Assembly: GCF_014873145.1 (NCBI RefSeq)
Contig: NZ_JADBEK010000001.1
Coordinates: 8,618,001-8,682,000, forward strand
Source: Nonomuraea angiospora
GTDB taxonomy: Bacteria > Actinomycetota > Actinomycetes > Streptosporangiales > Streptosporangiaceae
Direction: 5' to 3'
DNA length: 64,000 nt
Numbering within the stretch: position 1 is the first letter of the stretch; the number at the start of each line of letters is the position of its first letter. A model generated the notes under the pieces. That model was not told the DNA's origin, ran no database searches, and saw only the letters and a program-made list of their open reading frames with translations. This document shows, one piece after another, positions 8,590 through 16,303 of this stretch. A program made the translations under genes and the position numbers.

Positions 8590-9819
8590 ATGACCCAGCT
8601 TCCTCTGCGGGCCCAGCTCGCCAGCGCCCTGGGCCGCAGTGCCGCGACGCTGTCCAAGATGACCGGGCGCGGGGACGGCTCGGTGATCGGTGGGCGAGTG
8701 GGCCTGCTGCTTGAGCCCGACCTCCTGCGCAAGCTGGCCCGCGACCGCAAGCTGGCCCTGGTCAGCGCCACCAACGGCAAGACCACCACCACGCGGCTGA
8801 TCACTTCGGCGCTCCTCGAGCTCGGCGACGTCGCCACCAACGCGCTGGGCGCCAACATGCCCGCCGGCCACGTCTCGGCGCTCTCCCAGAACAAGAGCGC
8901 CCCGTACGGCGTGCTCGAAGTGGACGAGAAATACCTGCCGGAGGTCCTCGACACCACCGGCGCGGGCGTCGTGTGCCTGATGAACCTCAGCCGCGACCAG
9001 ATGGACCGCGCCGCCGAGATCTGGCTGCTCGCGCAGAAGTGGCGCAGGGCGCTGTCCGGCAAGCCCACCCACGTCATCGCCAACTGCGACGACCCGCTCG
9101 TGACCTGGGGCGCCTCCACGGCCGCCAAGGTCACCTGGGTCTCCGGCGGCCAGCGGTGGAAGGAAGACTCCTGGTGCTGCCCCGAGTGCGGCGGCCCGCT
9201 GGACCGTAAGGACGCCGACTGGGCGTGCAAGGAGTGCACGTTCCACCGGCCGGAGCCGCAGTGGGCGATCGACGACGAGGTGGCCGTCGATCCGCGCGGG
9301 CAGCGGTGGCAGCTCGACATCCAGCTGCCGGGCCTGGCCAACCGGTCCAACGCGGTGATGGCGCTGGCGGTGGCCGAGGCGTTCGGGGTGCCGGTGGAGC
9401 GGGCGCTGCCGCGGCTGCGCCAGGTCACCTCGGTGGCCGGCCGCTACACCACGGTCGAGCGCGACGGCCGCCACGCGCGGCTGCTGCTGGCGAAGAACCC
9501 GGCGGGGTGGCTGGAGGCGTTCGACGTGGCCGACCCGCGGCTGCCGATCATCCTCTCGGTCAACGCCAACGGCCCCGACGGGCGCGACACCTCCTGGCTG
9601 TGGGACGTCGACTACCGCATCCTGCGCGGGCGCCCCGTCTTCGTGACGGGCGAGCGCCGTCTCGACCTGGCGCTCCGGCTCGACGTGGCGGACGTGCCGT
9701 TCACGCTGTGCGGCTCGTTCACGGAGGCGCTGGCCATGCAGCCTCCCGGCCGGGTCGACGTCATCGCCAACTACACCGCCTTCCAGCAGATCCGAACGGA
9801 GTTCGGCCGTGCCGTCTGA
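8590..9819 (+). CDS. murT: Lipid II isoglutaminyl synthase, MurT subunit
   Basis: 409 residues. Mur-ligase fold: P-loop ATNGKTTT at 60-67, DEKYLPEVL after the central strand, and the small zinc ribbon that distinguishes MurT (Cys196/197, Cys200, Cys213, Cys216), followed by the C-terminal DUF1727-type domain (SVNANGPDGRDTSW). MurT activates the alpha-carboxylate of D-Glu in lipid II, and GatD supplies ammonia, giving D-isoglutamine. The stop lies inside the start of gatD (11-bp overlap), so the two subunits are coupled. The start at 8590 has only a weak ribosome site; a TAGGAT box about a dozen bases before it may be a -10 for a leaderless message. Confidence 0.93.
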   Translation: MTQLPLRAQLASALGRSAATLSKMTGRGDGSVIGGRVGLLLEPDLLRKLARDRKLALVSATNGKTTTTRLITSALLELGDVATNALGANMPAGHVSALSQNKSAPYGVLEVDEKYLPEVLDTTGAGVVCLMNLSRDQMDRAAEIWLLAQKWRRALSGKPTHVIANCDDPLVTWGASTAAKVTWVSGGQRWKEDSWCCPECGGPLDRKDADWACKECTFHRPEPQWAIDDEVAVDPRGQRWQLDIQLPGLANRSNAVMALAVAEAFGVPVERALPRLRQVTSVAGRYTTVERDGRHARLLLAKNPAGWLEAFDVADPRLPIILSVNANGPDGRDTSWLWDVDYRILRGRPVFVTGERRLDLALRLDVADVPFTLCGSFTEALAMQPPGRVDVIANYTAFQQIRTEFGRAV

Positions 9820-10522
9820 CAGCGCCCTTTGCATCGTCTGGATCTATCCTGACCTGCTGAGCACGTACGGGGACCAGGGCAACGCGCTCGTCCTGGAGCA
9901 GCGCGCCAACCGCCGGGGGATCCCGACCGAGACGATCCACGTGCGCTCGGCGGACCCGGTGCCGGATTCGGGCGACATCTACCTCATCGGCGGTGGCGAG
10001 GACCGCCCCCAGATCCTGGCCGCCGAACGCCTGCGCCGCGACGGCGGCCTCCACCGCGCCGTCGCCCGCGGCGCCGCCCTGCTGGCGGTGTGCGCCGGAT
10101 ACCAGATCATGGGCAGCACGTTCGGGGGCGAGGAGGGCCAGCCGGTGGACGGGATCGGGCTGCTGGACATCGCCAGCTCCCGCGGTCCCGCCCGGGCGGT
10201 CGGCGAGCTGGCCGCCGAGGTGGACGCGGCACTCAACCTCCCCACCCTGACCGGCTTCGAGAACCACATGGGCATCACCCACCTGGGCCCCGGCGTCAAG
10301 CCCCTGTCCCGGACCCTCGTCGGGGTGGGCAACGGAGACGGCTTCGAGGGCTGCTACGCGGGCCACGTGGTGGGCACCTACCTCCACGGGCCCGCCCTGG
10401 CCCGCAACCCGGCCCTGGCCGACCTGCTGCTGTCGTGGCGGGTGGGCGACCTGGCGCCCCTCGACAACTCCCGCTACGACGCCCTGCGCCAGGAGCGCCT
10501 GGCCGCCGTCCTGCCCGGCTGA
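9809..10522 (+). CDS. gatD: Lipid II isoglutaminyl synthase, GatD glutaminase subunit
   Basis: 237 residues. CobB/CobQ-like class I glutamine amidotransferase: nucleophile Cys95 in AVCAGYQ, catalytic His193 in GTYLHGP, and the oxyanion motif LIGGGEDRPQ at 59-68. It hydrolyses glutamine and passes ammonia to MurT for amidation of peptidoglycan precursors, as established for S. aureus and mycobacterial pairs. It overlaps murT by 11 bp. Its last 49 bp overlap the 3' end of the oppositely transcribed FAD oxidoreductase, an unusually long convergent overlap. Confidence 0.93.
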   Translation: MPSDSALCIVWIYPDLLSTYGDQGNALVLEQRANRRGIPTETIHVRSADPVPDSGDIYLIGGGEDRPQILAAERLRRDGGLHRAVARGAALLAVCAGYQIMGSTFGGEEGQPVDGIGLLDIASSRGPARAVGELAAEVDAALNLPTLTGFENHMGITHLGPGVKPLSRTLVGVGNGDGFEGCYAGHVVGTYLHGPALARNPALADLLLSWRVGDLAPLDNSRYDALRQERLAAVLPG

Positions 10523-11841
10523 ACGCTCTCCTCGTCGGTGGGGAAGAAGGGCAAGTCCAGATAGACCTGGTCGGCGGCGGCGAGGATCTTGGCGGCGTCG
10601 TCGACCGGCGGGTGGATGCGCTCGTTGATCCGCTGCTTGATCTCCTTGCCCGCGGCCCCCGAGGCCAGCACCCGGCGGTCCCACCCCCGGGTGAAGATCC
10701 CGCCGGCGCCGCCGAGGTCCAGGCAGGTGACGTACGGGCCGGGGGTGAAGTCGCGCGGCGGCACGCCGAGCAGGTCGGCGGCCGCGTTGTACCCGGCGAC
10801 CTTGCCGAGCGGGGTGGCATGCTGGCAGGCCTGCATCACCGTGTGCTCGGCGTCGAACGCCGCGGCGGCCGTGTCCCCGGCGGCGAACACCTCCGGAAGG
10901 GCGCGCAGGTGCCGGTCCACCGGCACCCGGCCGAGGTGGTCGAGGTCGTCGGAGATCTGCCGGGTGAGCTCGCTGGCCCGCATCCCGACCGACCAGACCA
11001 CCGCGTCCGCCTCGACCCGGGTGCCGTCGGACAGGACGGCGTACCCGTCGCCGACCTCCGTCACCGTCGTGCCGAGGCGGCGTTCGACGCCCAGCCGGTC
11101 CAGCGCCGCCTCGATCTCCGCGCGCGGGCCCGGGCCGAGCCGGTCCCCGACCACCTGTGCGCGGTCCACCAGCAGCACCCGGCCCCGGGCGGCCAGCTCG
11201 GTCGCGGCCTCCAGGCCCACGAACCCGGCCCCGACGACCACGGCGCGGTAATCCTCGCGGTCGCGCAGGTGGCCGGCGAGCCGCCGGGCGCCGTCCAGGG
11301 TGTCGATGTCGAAGAGCCGCCCGGCGCCGGGCAGTCCCTCGGGCCGGACGAGCCTGCTGCCCGCCGCCAGCACCAGCCGGTCGTAGCCGACCTCCCGGCC
11401 TCCGGCCGCCACTGCGCGGCGGTCATGGCCGATCTCCGGGGCTCCGGCCGTCACTGCGCGGCGGTCATGGCCGATCTCCGGGCCGTCGGTCACCACTACG
11501 CGGCGGCCGGTGTCGATCGTGACCACCGAGGCCCGCAGGTGCTCGACGCCGATCGGCCCGAGGATCCTGCCGAGCTCCACCTTGGCCAGGTCCGGCTCCG
11601 GCTCGTACAGGCGGGGCCGCAGCACCAGGTGCTCGTTCGGCGAGATGAGCGTGATGCGCAGGCCCGCCGCCCCGCCCGCCGCCCCGCCCGTCGCGCCGCC
11701 CGTCGCGCCGCCCGTCGCGCCGCCCGTCGCGCCGCCCGCCGGTGCCGCCCCCTGCACTGACGCCGCCTCGCGCGCCAGCGCCGCTCCCGCCGCGCTCCAC
11801 ACCCCCGCGAAACCGCCTCCGATGATCACAACGTGTGCCAC
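10474..11841 (-). CDS. FAD-dependent NADH dehydrogenase-like oxidoreductase (NDH-2 type)
   Basis: 455 residues from a GTG at 11841 behind GAGAGGACGGGAC; an upstream start would add a Pro/Arg tail. Two Rossmann motifs: HVVIIGGGFAGVWSA for FAD at the N-terminus and VVVGAGFVGLEAA for NAD(P)H, plus the FAD-tail motif EVFAAGDTAA. The family moves electrons from NAD(P)H to quinone at the membrane. Two in-frame repeat expansions are present: GGAT units near residues 36-55 (12-bp unit, about 11685-11735) and extra copies of an EIGHDRRAV phrase before the conserved YDRLVLAAGS (about 11400-11490). It lies 70 bp below the ECF41 sigma gene, which typically controls such an oxidoreductase. Confidence 0.82.
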   Translation of the reverse strand: MAHVVIIGGGFAGVWSAAGAALAREAASVQGAAPAGGATGGATGGATGGATGGAAGGAAGLRITLISPNEHLVLRPRLYEPEPDLAKVELGRILGPIGVEHLRASVVTIDTGRRVVVTDGPEIGHDRRAVTAGAPEIGHDRRAVAAGGREVGYDRLVLAAGSRLVRPEGLPGAGRLFDIDTLDGARRLAGHLRDREDYRAVVVGAGFVGLEAATELAARGRVLLVDRAQVVGDRLGPGPRAEIEAALDRLGVERRLGTTVTEVGDGYAVLSDGTRVEADAVVWSVGMRASELTRQISDDLDHLGRVPVDRHLRALPEVFAAGDTAAAAFDAEHTVMQACQHATPLGKVAGYNAAADLLGVPPRDFTPGPYVTCLDLGGAGGIFTRGWDRRVLASGAAGKEIKQRINERIHPPVDDAAKILAAADQVYLDLPFFPTDEESVQPGRTAARRSWRRAS

Positions 11842-11911
11842 TGTCCCGTCCTCTCTCCGCCTCGCCCCCGGGGGATCGGGGGCCGGTCGGCAGGGAGACA
11901 AGACGGCGGGG

Positions 11912-12784
11912 TCAGATGTGACCGACGCGGGCCAGCTTCACCGGATTGACCAACCGCCTGAACATCGTGATCCGCCCCCCGGCGATCTCCACGGTGTCGA
12001 GCCAGACCAGGTCGCCGCCGTGGTAGGTCGCCAGGGCCGGTTGCCCGTTCACCTCGATGACCTCGAACGCGTCGGGCCGCCTGAGCTCGATCTGCCTGAC
12101 CGCCAGCAGGGCGATCCGCTCGGCGCCCAGGACCGGCCTGCGCGCCGCGGTCACCTCGCCGCCGCCGTCGGCGACGTACACGGCCTCGGGGTCCAGCAGC
12201 TCGACCAGCCCCGCTATGTCACCCGCGTCGGCGGCCGCCTTGAACGCCCTGAGCAGACGTTCGGTCTCGGCCCTGGACGCCCGGGGCCGCTCCTGGACCG
12301 CCGCGACCCGCGCCCGCGCGCGGGAGGCGAGCTTGCGGCCGGCGGCGGGCGTGCTGTCGAGCACCTCGGCGATCCGGGCGAACGGGAAGTCGAAGACGTC
12401 GTGCAGCACCAGCGCGACGCGTTCGGCCGGGGTGAGCGTCTCCATGACCACCAGCATCGCGGTGCTCACCGACTCGTCCATGAGCACCTGGGCGGCGGCG
12501 TCGGGCCCGGTCAGCAGCGGTTCGGGCAGCCAGGGCCCGACGTAGGACTCGCGCCGGACGCGGGCCGACTGCAGCACGTTGTAGGAGGTCCGGGCGGCGA
12601 CGGTCACCAGCCAGGCCCGCAGATCCCGCACCTCGGACAGGTCGGCGGCGACGGCGCGCAACCAGACCTCCTGCGTCACGTCCTCGGCCTCGGCCACGGT
12701 GCCGAGGATCCGGTAGGCCGCCCCGAAGACCGCGGAGCGATGCGATTCCCACTCACCCTCCGCCAGCGCGCCGGCCATCTCCAC
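11912..12784 (-). CDS. ECF41-type RNA polymerase sigma factor with SnoaL-like C-terminal domain
   Basis: 290 residues: sigma region 2 (about 10-75, EDVTQEVWLRAV), region 4 (about 110-165, LTPAERVALVLHDVFDFPF), then a SnoaL/NTF2-like extension. All three hallmarks of ECF41 are visible: WLPEP at 85-89, DGGG at 206-209 and NPVKL (usually NPDKL) at 280-284. In this group the extension controls sigma activity and replaces an anti-sigma factor, and the usual target is an adjacent carboxymuconolactone decarboxylase, oxidoreductase or epimerase gene, here the FAD oxidoreductase downstream. The start may be the GTG at 12784 or the ATG at 12778; GGCGGGGGTGGAG serves either. A GGTCACA element, near the reported TGTCACA, overlaps its 3' end (11917-11923). 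Confidence 0.9.
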   Translation of the reverse strand: MEMAGALAEGEWESHRSAVFGAAYRILGTVAEAEDVTQEVWLRAVAADLSEVRDLRAWLVTVAARTSYNVLQSARVRRESYVGPWLPEPLLTGPDAAAQVLMDESVSTAMLVVMETLTPAERVALVLHDVFDFPFARIAEVLDSTPAAGRKLASRARARVAAVQERPRASRAETERLLRAFKAAADAGDIAGLVELLDPEAVYVADGGGEVTAARRPVLGAERIALLAVRQIELRRPDAFEVIEVNGQPALATYHGGDLVWLDTVEIAGGRITMFRRLVNPVKLARVGHI

Positions 12785-12864
12785 CCCCGCCTCGTCGATC
12801 GACCCCCGATCCTAGGCACCCCGTCTCCGCCCACCCGAACGGGGCCGCGGTCGCCCGGCGCCGA

Positions 12865-12922
12865 TTGACATGCAGCCATCCGGCTGCCTATCGTTGAACA
12901 TGCAGCCACTAGGCTGCATGTT
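12865..12922 (+). promoter_or_regulatory. Promoter and tandem operators of the ArsR-SRPBCC gene
   Basis: TTGACA (12865-12870) and TATCGT (12889-12894) are 18 bp apart. Two copies of the inverted repeat GCAGCC-N4-GGCTGC occur at 12872-12887 (between -35 and -10) and 12902-12917; the second extends to 11-bp arms (12897-12907 and 12912-12922). Their centres are exactly 30 bp apart, about three helical turns. This fits cooperative autorepression by the ArsR protein that starts 13 bp downstream. Confidence 0.8.
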
Positions 12923-12935
12923 CGGATGGCGGTAA

Positions 12936-13751
12936 ATGGACCAAATGGACGAGGTGTTCAAGGCGCTGGCCGACCCCAGCCGCCGCAGGCTGCTCGACAG
13001 CCTCAACACCCGCAACGGGCAGACCCTGCGCGAGCTGTGCGCGGGCCTGGACATGGCCAGGCAGTCGGTCAGCAAGCACCTGGCCGTGCTGGAGGCGGCC
13101 AACCTGGTGACCACGATGTGGCGCGGCCGGGAGAAGCTGCACTACCTCAACGCCGTGCCGATCAACGCCATCGCCGAGCGCTGGATCAACCAGTACGACC
13201 GCCGGCGAGCCGGCGCGCTCGCCGACCTCAAGACGGCTTTGGAGAGCCCCATGACCAGCAACGATTTCGTCTACACGACCTACATCAGGACCACCCCGGA
13301 GCGGCTCTGGCAGGCGCTGACCGAGCCCGCCTTCACCCTGCGCTACTGGGGCGTCGAGCTCGAGTCCGACTGGCAGGTGGGCTCGACGATGGCCTGGAAG
13401 CAGGGCGGCATCACGATCGAGGACCCGGAGCAGGTCGTCCTCGAGTCCGATCCCCACCGCCGCCTGGCCTACTCCTGGCACACCTTCACGCCGGAGTTCG
13501 CCAAGGCCGTCGGCCTGAGCGACGAACAAGTGGCCCGGGCGGCCGCGGAGCCCAGGTCCAAGGTGACCTTCGACCTCGAGCAGGCAGGGGAGATGGTCAA
13601 GCTGACCATCGTGCACAGCGGCTTCGAGCCCGGCAGCGGCGTACGAGAGTCGGTCAGCCAGGGCTGGCCCGCACTGCTCTCCAACCTCAAGACCCTGCTG
13701 GAAACCGGCGAAACGGCTCGCTTGGAGCCGCAGGACGAGAAGGGGGCCTGA
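12936..13751 (+). CDS. ArsR-family repressor fused to an SRPBCC (AHSA1-like) domain
   Basis: 271 residues. Residues 1-95 are a winged helix of the ArsR type (FKALADPSRRRLLDSL, ARQSVSKHLAVLEAANLV, then the beta wing GREKLHYLN); no metal-binding CxC/DxH set is seen, so it is not a typical metal sensor. Residues 105-260 form an SRPBCC/AHSA1 ligand-binding fold (TTPERLWQALTEPAFTLRYWG). The fused domain may bind a hydrophobic effector, which is inference. The promoter carries two matching palindromes. The following SRPBCC gene begins 2 bp after the stop, so they form an operon. An internal ATG at 12945 is a possible second start. Confidence 0.88.
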   Translation: MDQMDEVFKALADPSRRRLLDSLNTRNGQTLRELCAGLDMARQSVSKHLAVLEAANLVTTMWRGREKLHYLNAVPINAIAERWINQYDRRRAGALADLKTALESPMTSNDFVYTTYIRTTPERLWQALTEPAFTLRYWGVELESDWQVGSTMAWKQGGITIEDPEQVVLESDPHRRLAYSWHTFTPEFAKAVGLSDEQVARAAAEPRSKVTFDLEQAGEMVKLTIVHSGFEPGSGVRESVSQGWPALLSNLKTLLETGETARLEPQDEKGA

Positions 13752-13753
13752 CC

Positions 13754-14230
13754 ATGGCCGGTGACACGCTCACACTCACGAAGATCCCCGACGTGCGGAC
13801 GGCGATGCTCATCCGCAGGCCGCCCGCCGAGGTCTTCAGGGCGTTCGCGGACCCGGAGGTCACGACCAGGTTCTGGTTCACCAGGAGCACCGGCAGGATG
13901 ACGCCGAGCGCGCGGCTCCGGTGGACGTGGGAGATGTACGGGGTCTCCACGGAGGTGCTGGTCATGGAGGTGGAGGAGGGGCGCAGGCTCCTCTTCCAGT
14001 GGAACGACGACCACCCGCTGACCGTCGAGTTCCGCTTCACCCCGTACGGACAGGACGCCACGTTCGTCGAGGTCACAGAGAGCGGGCTCGCCGGGTCCGG
14101 CGACGAGGTGGTGGCGCACGTGGGGGGTTCGACCGGCGGCTTCACGATCGTCCTGTGCGCGGCGAAGGCGCTGCTGGAGCAGAACGTCGACCTCAACGCC
14201 GTACGCGACCGCCACCCCACCGGCCTATGA
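13754..14230 (+). CDS. SRPBCC (AHSA1-like) domain protein
   Basis: 158 residues with the AHSA1/SRPBCC pattern: RRPPAEVFRAFADPEVTTRFWF near the N-terminus, a central antiparallel sheet (RLLFQWNDDHPLTVEFRF), then GSTGGFTIVLCAAKALLEQ for the long C-terminal helix. Single domain, hydrophobic pocket expected, ligand unknown. It starts 2 bp after the ArsR-SRPBCC fusion with AGGGGG upstream, so it is co-transcribed and presumably under the same repressor. Confidence 0.85.
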   Translation: MAGDTLTLTKIPDVRTAMLIRRPPAEVFRAFADPEVTTRFWFTRSTGRMTPSARLRWTWEMYGVSTEVLVMEVEEGRRLLFQWNDDHPLTVEFRFTPYGQDATFVEVTESGLAGSGDEVVAHVGGSTGGFTIVLCAAKALLEQNVDLNAVRDRHPTGL

Positions 14231-14240
14231 GCCCGAAAGC

Positions 14241-14603
14241 TCAGTAGACCAGCGCCTGGGCGCCTTCCCTGACCACTTCCTCGACGAACGCCGGCGCGCC
14301 CGCGATGCGGACCCCGTCGATGAGGTCATCCACGGTGATGCCCCTCCGGGCCGCGCACTGGGTGCAGAGTGTCACGCGCCCCGCCGCCAGCACGGCGTCG
14401 AGGAGGTCGGCGAGCGGCGCGGCGTGCGGCAGGCTGAACTCCTTGGCCCTGCCCGGCAGCGCGAACCACGACGCCTCGCCGGTCAGCCACAGCGAAACGG
14501 GCACACCACTCGCGAGCGCGGCGGCCGCGACGTTGAACGCCTGGTTGCACCGCTCAGGGGCATCTGCCCCGGCGGTCACCTTGATCACCAGTGATCGTTC
14601 CAT
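14241..14603 (-). CDS. DsrE-family small protein
   Basis: 120 residues with the DsrE/DsrF-like alpha/beta pattern: LVIKVTAGADAPERCNQAF, then ASGVPVSLWLTGEASWFALPG and VTLCTQCAARRGI. Two cysteines (CTQC) and the early Cys19 may take part in sulfur relay, but assignment to persulfide transfer is not supported by other sulfur genes nearby. Convergent with the SRPBCC gene (10-bp gap) and divergent from nitrobindin. Confidence 0.75.
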   Translation of the reverse strand: MERSLVIKVTAGADAPERCNQAFNVAAAALASGVPVSLWLTGEASWFALPGRAKEFSLPHAAPLADLLDAVLAAGRVTLCTQCAARRGITVDDLIDGVRIAGAPAFVEEVVREGAQALVY

Positions 14604-14699
14604 ACCGTCACCCTAACGCGCCCCGCCTCCCGGCGAAGGACTCCGACGAGCTGTAGACCGAGTCCGTACGGCGAGCCAGGAGCACTACGCTTGGGGAGC

Positions 14700-15188
14700 A
14701 TGGAAGAACCTGAGGTGCACCCCGACCTGGAGCCCATCGCGTTCCTGCTCGGCCGGTGGGAAGGCGCCGGCGTGGGCGGCTACCCGACGATCGAGAGCTT
14801 CAACTTCGGGCAGGAGATCGAGTTCGGGCACAACGGGAAGCCGTTCCTGAGCTACGTGAGCCGCACCTGGCTGCTCGACCAGGACGGCAACCGGGTCAAG
14901 CCGCTGGCCACCGAGTCGGGATACTGGCGCCCGCAGCCCGACAGGCAGATCGAGGTGGTGCTCGCCCACCCGACCGGGATCGTCGAGATCTACATCGGCG
15001 AGGTCGTCTTCCACAAGATCGAGCTGCGGACGGACGTCGTGGCCCGCACCGGCTCCGCCAAGGAGTACACGGCGGGGCACCGGCTGTACGGGTTGGTCAA
15101 CGGCAACCTGATGTGGGCGTACGAGATGGCGGCCGTGGGTCACCCGCTCACGGACCACATGTCGGCGGAGCTGAAGAAGGTAGCTTGA
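14700..15188 (+). CDS. Nitrobindin-like heme protein (FABP-like, DUF1794)
   Basis: 162 residues. The signature GRWEGAGVGGYPTI (19-32) is the nitrobindin Gx3GxGxGxYPT motif, followed by a ten-stranded beta-barrel pattern and TAGHRLYGLVNG with the expected proximal His of the heme. Characterised nitrobindins bind ferric heme and detoxify peroxynitrite/NO. The ATG at 14700 follows GGGGAGC. DUF2470 starts 6 bp later, so the two are coupled and suggest heme handling. Confidence 0.85.
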   Translation: MEEPEVHPDLEPIAFLLGRWEGAGVGGYPTIESFNFGQEIEFGHNGKPFLSYVSRTWLLDQDGNRVKPLATESGYWRPQPDRQIEVVLAHPTGIVEIYIGEVVFHKIELRTDVVARTGSAKEYTAGHRLYGLVNGNLMWAYEMAAVGHPLTDHMSAELKKVA

Positions 15189-15194
15189 GCCGAT

Positions 15195-15491
15195 ATGAGC
15201 ACGCCCTTCACCGCTGACGCCGTCGAGGCGATCAAGCGTCACATGAACGACGACCACGCCGGCGACTCGCTGATCATCGTGCGGGCGCTCGGCGGCCGGC
15301 CCGACGCCACCTCGGCGGTGACGAGTGACGTGGATGCCGAGGCGATCGAGTTCGTGGTCGACGGCGGGGAGCGGGTGCGGGTGCCCTGGGGGGAGACGCT
15401 CACCGAGCGGGCCCAGGTGCGTAAGGCCGTGGTGCGGCTCTACCGGGACGCGTGCGAGAAGCTCGGCATCGCGGCGCGGGGCGAGCACTGA
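15195..15491 (+). CDS. DUF2470 domain protein
   Basis: 98 residues. The phrase AIKRHMNDDHAGDSLIIVRALGG is the core of DUF2470, the small domain also found at the end of HugZ-type heme oxygenase-like proteins (PPOX fold). His16 and the DDH triad are conserved. It probably binds heme or a related tetrapyrrole. It follows the nitrobindin gene by 6 bp and is the last gene before a 321-bp gap. Confidence 0.85.
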   Translation: MSTPFTADAVEAIKRHMNDDHAGDSLIIVRALGGRPDATSAVTSDVDAEAIEFVVDGGERVRVPWGETLTERAQVRKAVVRLYRDACEKLGIAARGEH

Positions 15492-15812
15492 AGCAGGGTC
15501 ACCCCGATGGTGCTCGGCTTCCCGAGCGGAGAATGAAGAAGGGCCCCAGGCGTACTCCACCTGCTCGGCAGGTGGGCCGGATGGACCAAAGACGGGATCT
15601 GGATCCCGCCCTCCGGCTGCCATGGGGCCCCGGTGGTTGCCTCGTATTCGCATACGTCACGAGACAACAGTCCGCGACTTAGCGGACAACCACCTCGCTA
15701 GCCCAACTATGATTCACCATTGCTTGGACCACCTCCTTTCCGCGTACCAAAGACGCTATGCGCTCCTGCTCAAAAGGGGCAAGTGAATATCCTCGCGCCG
15801 TACACTCAGGGC
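15492..15812. other. Intergenic region upstream of nur with small hairpins
   Basis: No gene is supported here. It contains a hairpin CCACCTG/CAGGTGG with a five-base loop (15557-15575), GCTCGG/CCGAGC (around 15514-15530) and GTCCGC/GCGGAC (around 15670-15690). None has a T-run, and none matches a riboswitch I recognise. It should hold the nur promoter (TACACT at 15801-15806 is a possible -10). Confidence 0.5.
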
Positions 15813-16226
15813 ATGACGGAGACGCAGTGGCATGAGGAACTCCGCGCCAAGGGCTACCGGGTCACCCCGCAGCGCCAGCTCGTCCTTGAGGCGGTCAAGA
15901 CGTTGGAGCACGCCACGCCCGAGGAGATCTGCGTCAAGGTCCGCGAGACCGCGCGTGGCGTGAACATCTCCACGGTCTACCGGACGCTGGAGCTGCTCGA
16001 AGAGCTCGGCATGGTGACCCACACGCATCTGGGGCACGGTGCGCCGACCTATCACCTGGCCGCCGAGGCCGATCACGTGCACCTGGTGTGCCGGGGGTGC
16101 GACGAGGTGTTCGAGGTACGGCCCGAGCTCGCGGACGGGCTGGTCAAGGGGCTGGACGAGGAGCTGGGGTTCGTGGCGGACGTACACCATCTGACCGTCT
16201 TCGGCCGGTGCCGCAACTGCCGGTAG
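15813..16226 (+). CDS. nur: Fur-family regulator, Nur-like (nickel)
   Basis: 137 residues. Winged helix at 1-85 (GYRVTPQRQLVLEAV, NISTVYRTLELLEELG), dimer domain at 86-137 with CxxC pairs Cys93/96 and Cys133/136. The histidines that form the two metal sites of S. coelicolor Nur, as I recall them, are present at the same positions: His70, His72, His126 for the nickel site and His33, His88, His90 for the second site. Nur represses nickel uptake and Fe-SOD in response to Ni. Zur or Fur function is possible, but the match to Nur is close along the whole length. It is followed by ygfZ. Confidence 0.8.
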   Translation: MTETQWHEELRAKGYRVTPQRQLVLEAVKTLEHATPEEICVKVRETARGVNISTVYRTLELLEELGMVTHTHLGHGAPTYHLAAEADHVHLVCRGCDEVFEVRPELADGLVKGLDEELGFVADVHHLTVFGRCRNCR

Positions 16227-16303
16227 CGGGCAGGAGACAGGTTCACGGCCCCGGCGGGCGGGCGCTTTCGGGCGTTGCCGTGAGTGCCGATAACCTGGAG
16301 GGC

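Noticed and set aside
7995..9428. Long leftward frame of 477 codons
   Set aside because: Only its last third (7995-8408) is a real gene; the remainder is antisense to murT.
11685..11735. CRISPR-like short repeat
   Set aside because: 12-bp coding tandem repeat without spacers.
15492..15812. Riboswitch or stable RNA (RNase P, 6S) candidate
   Set aside because: Several hairpins, but no conserved core of any class I can recognise.
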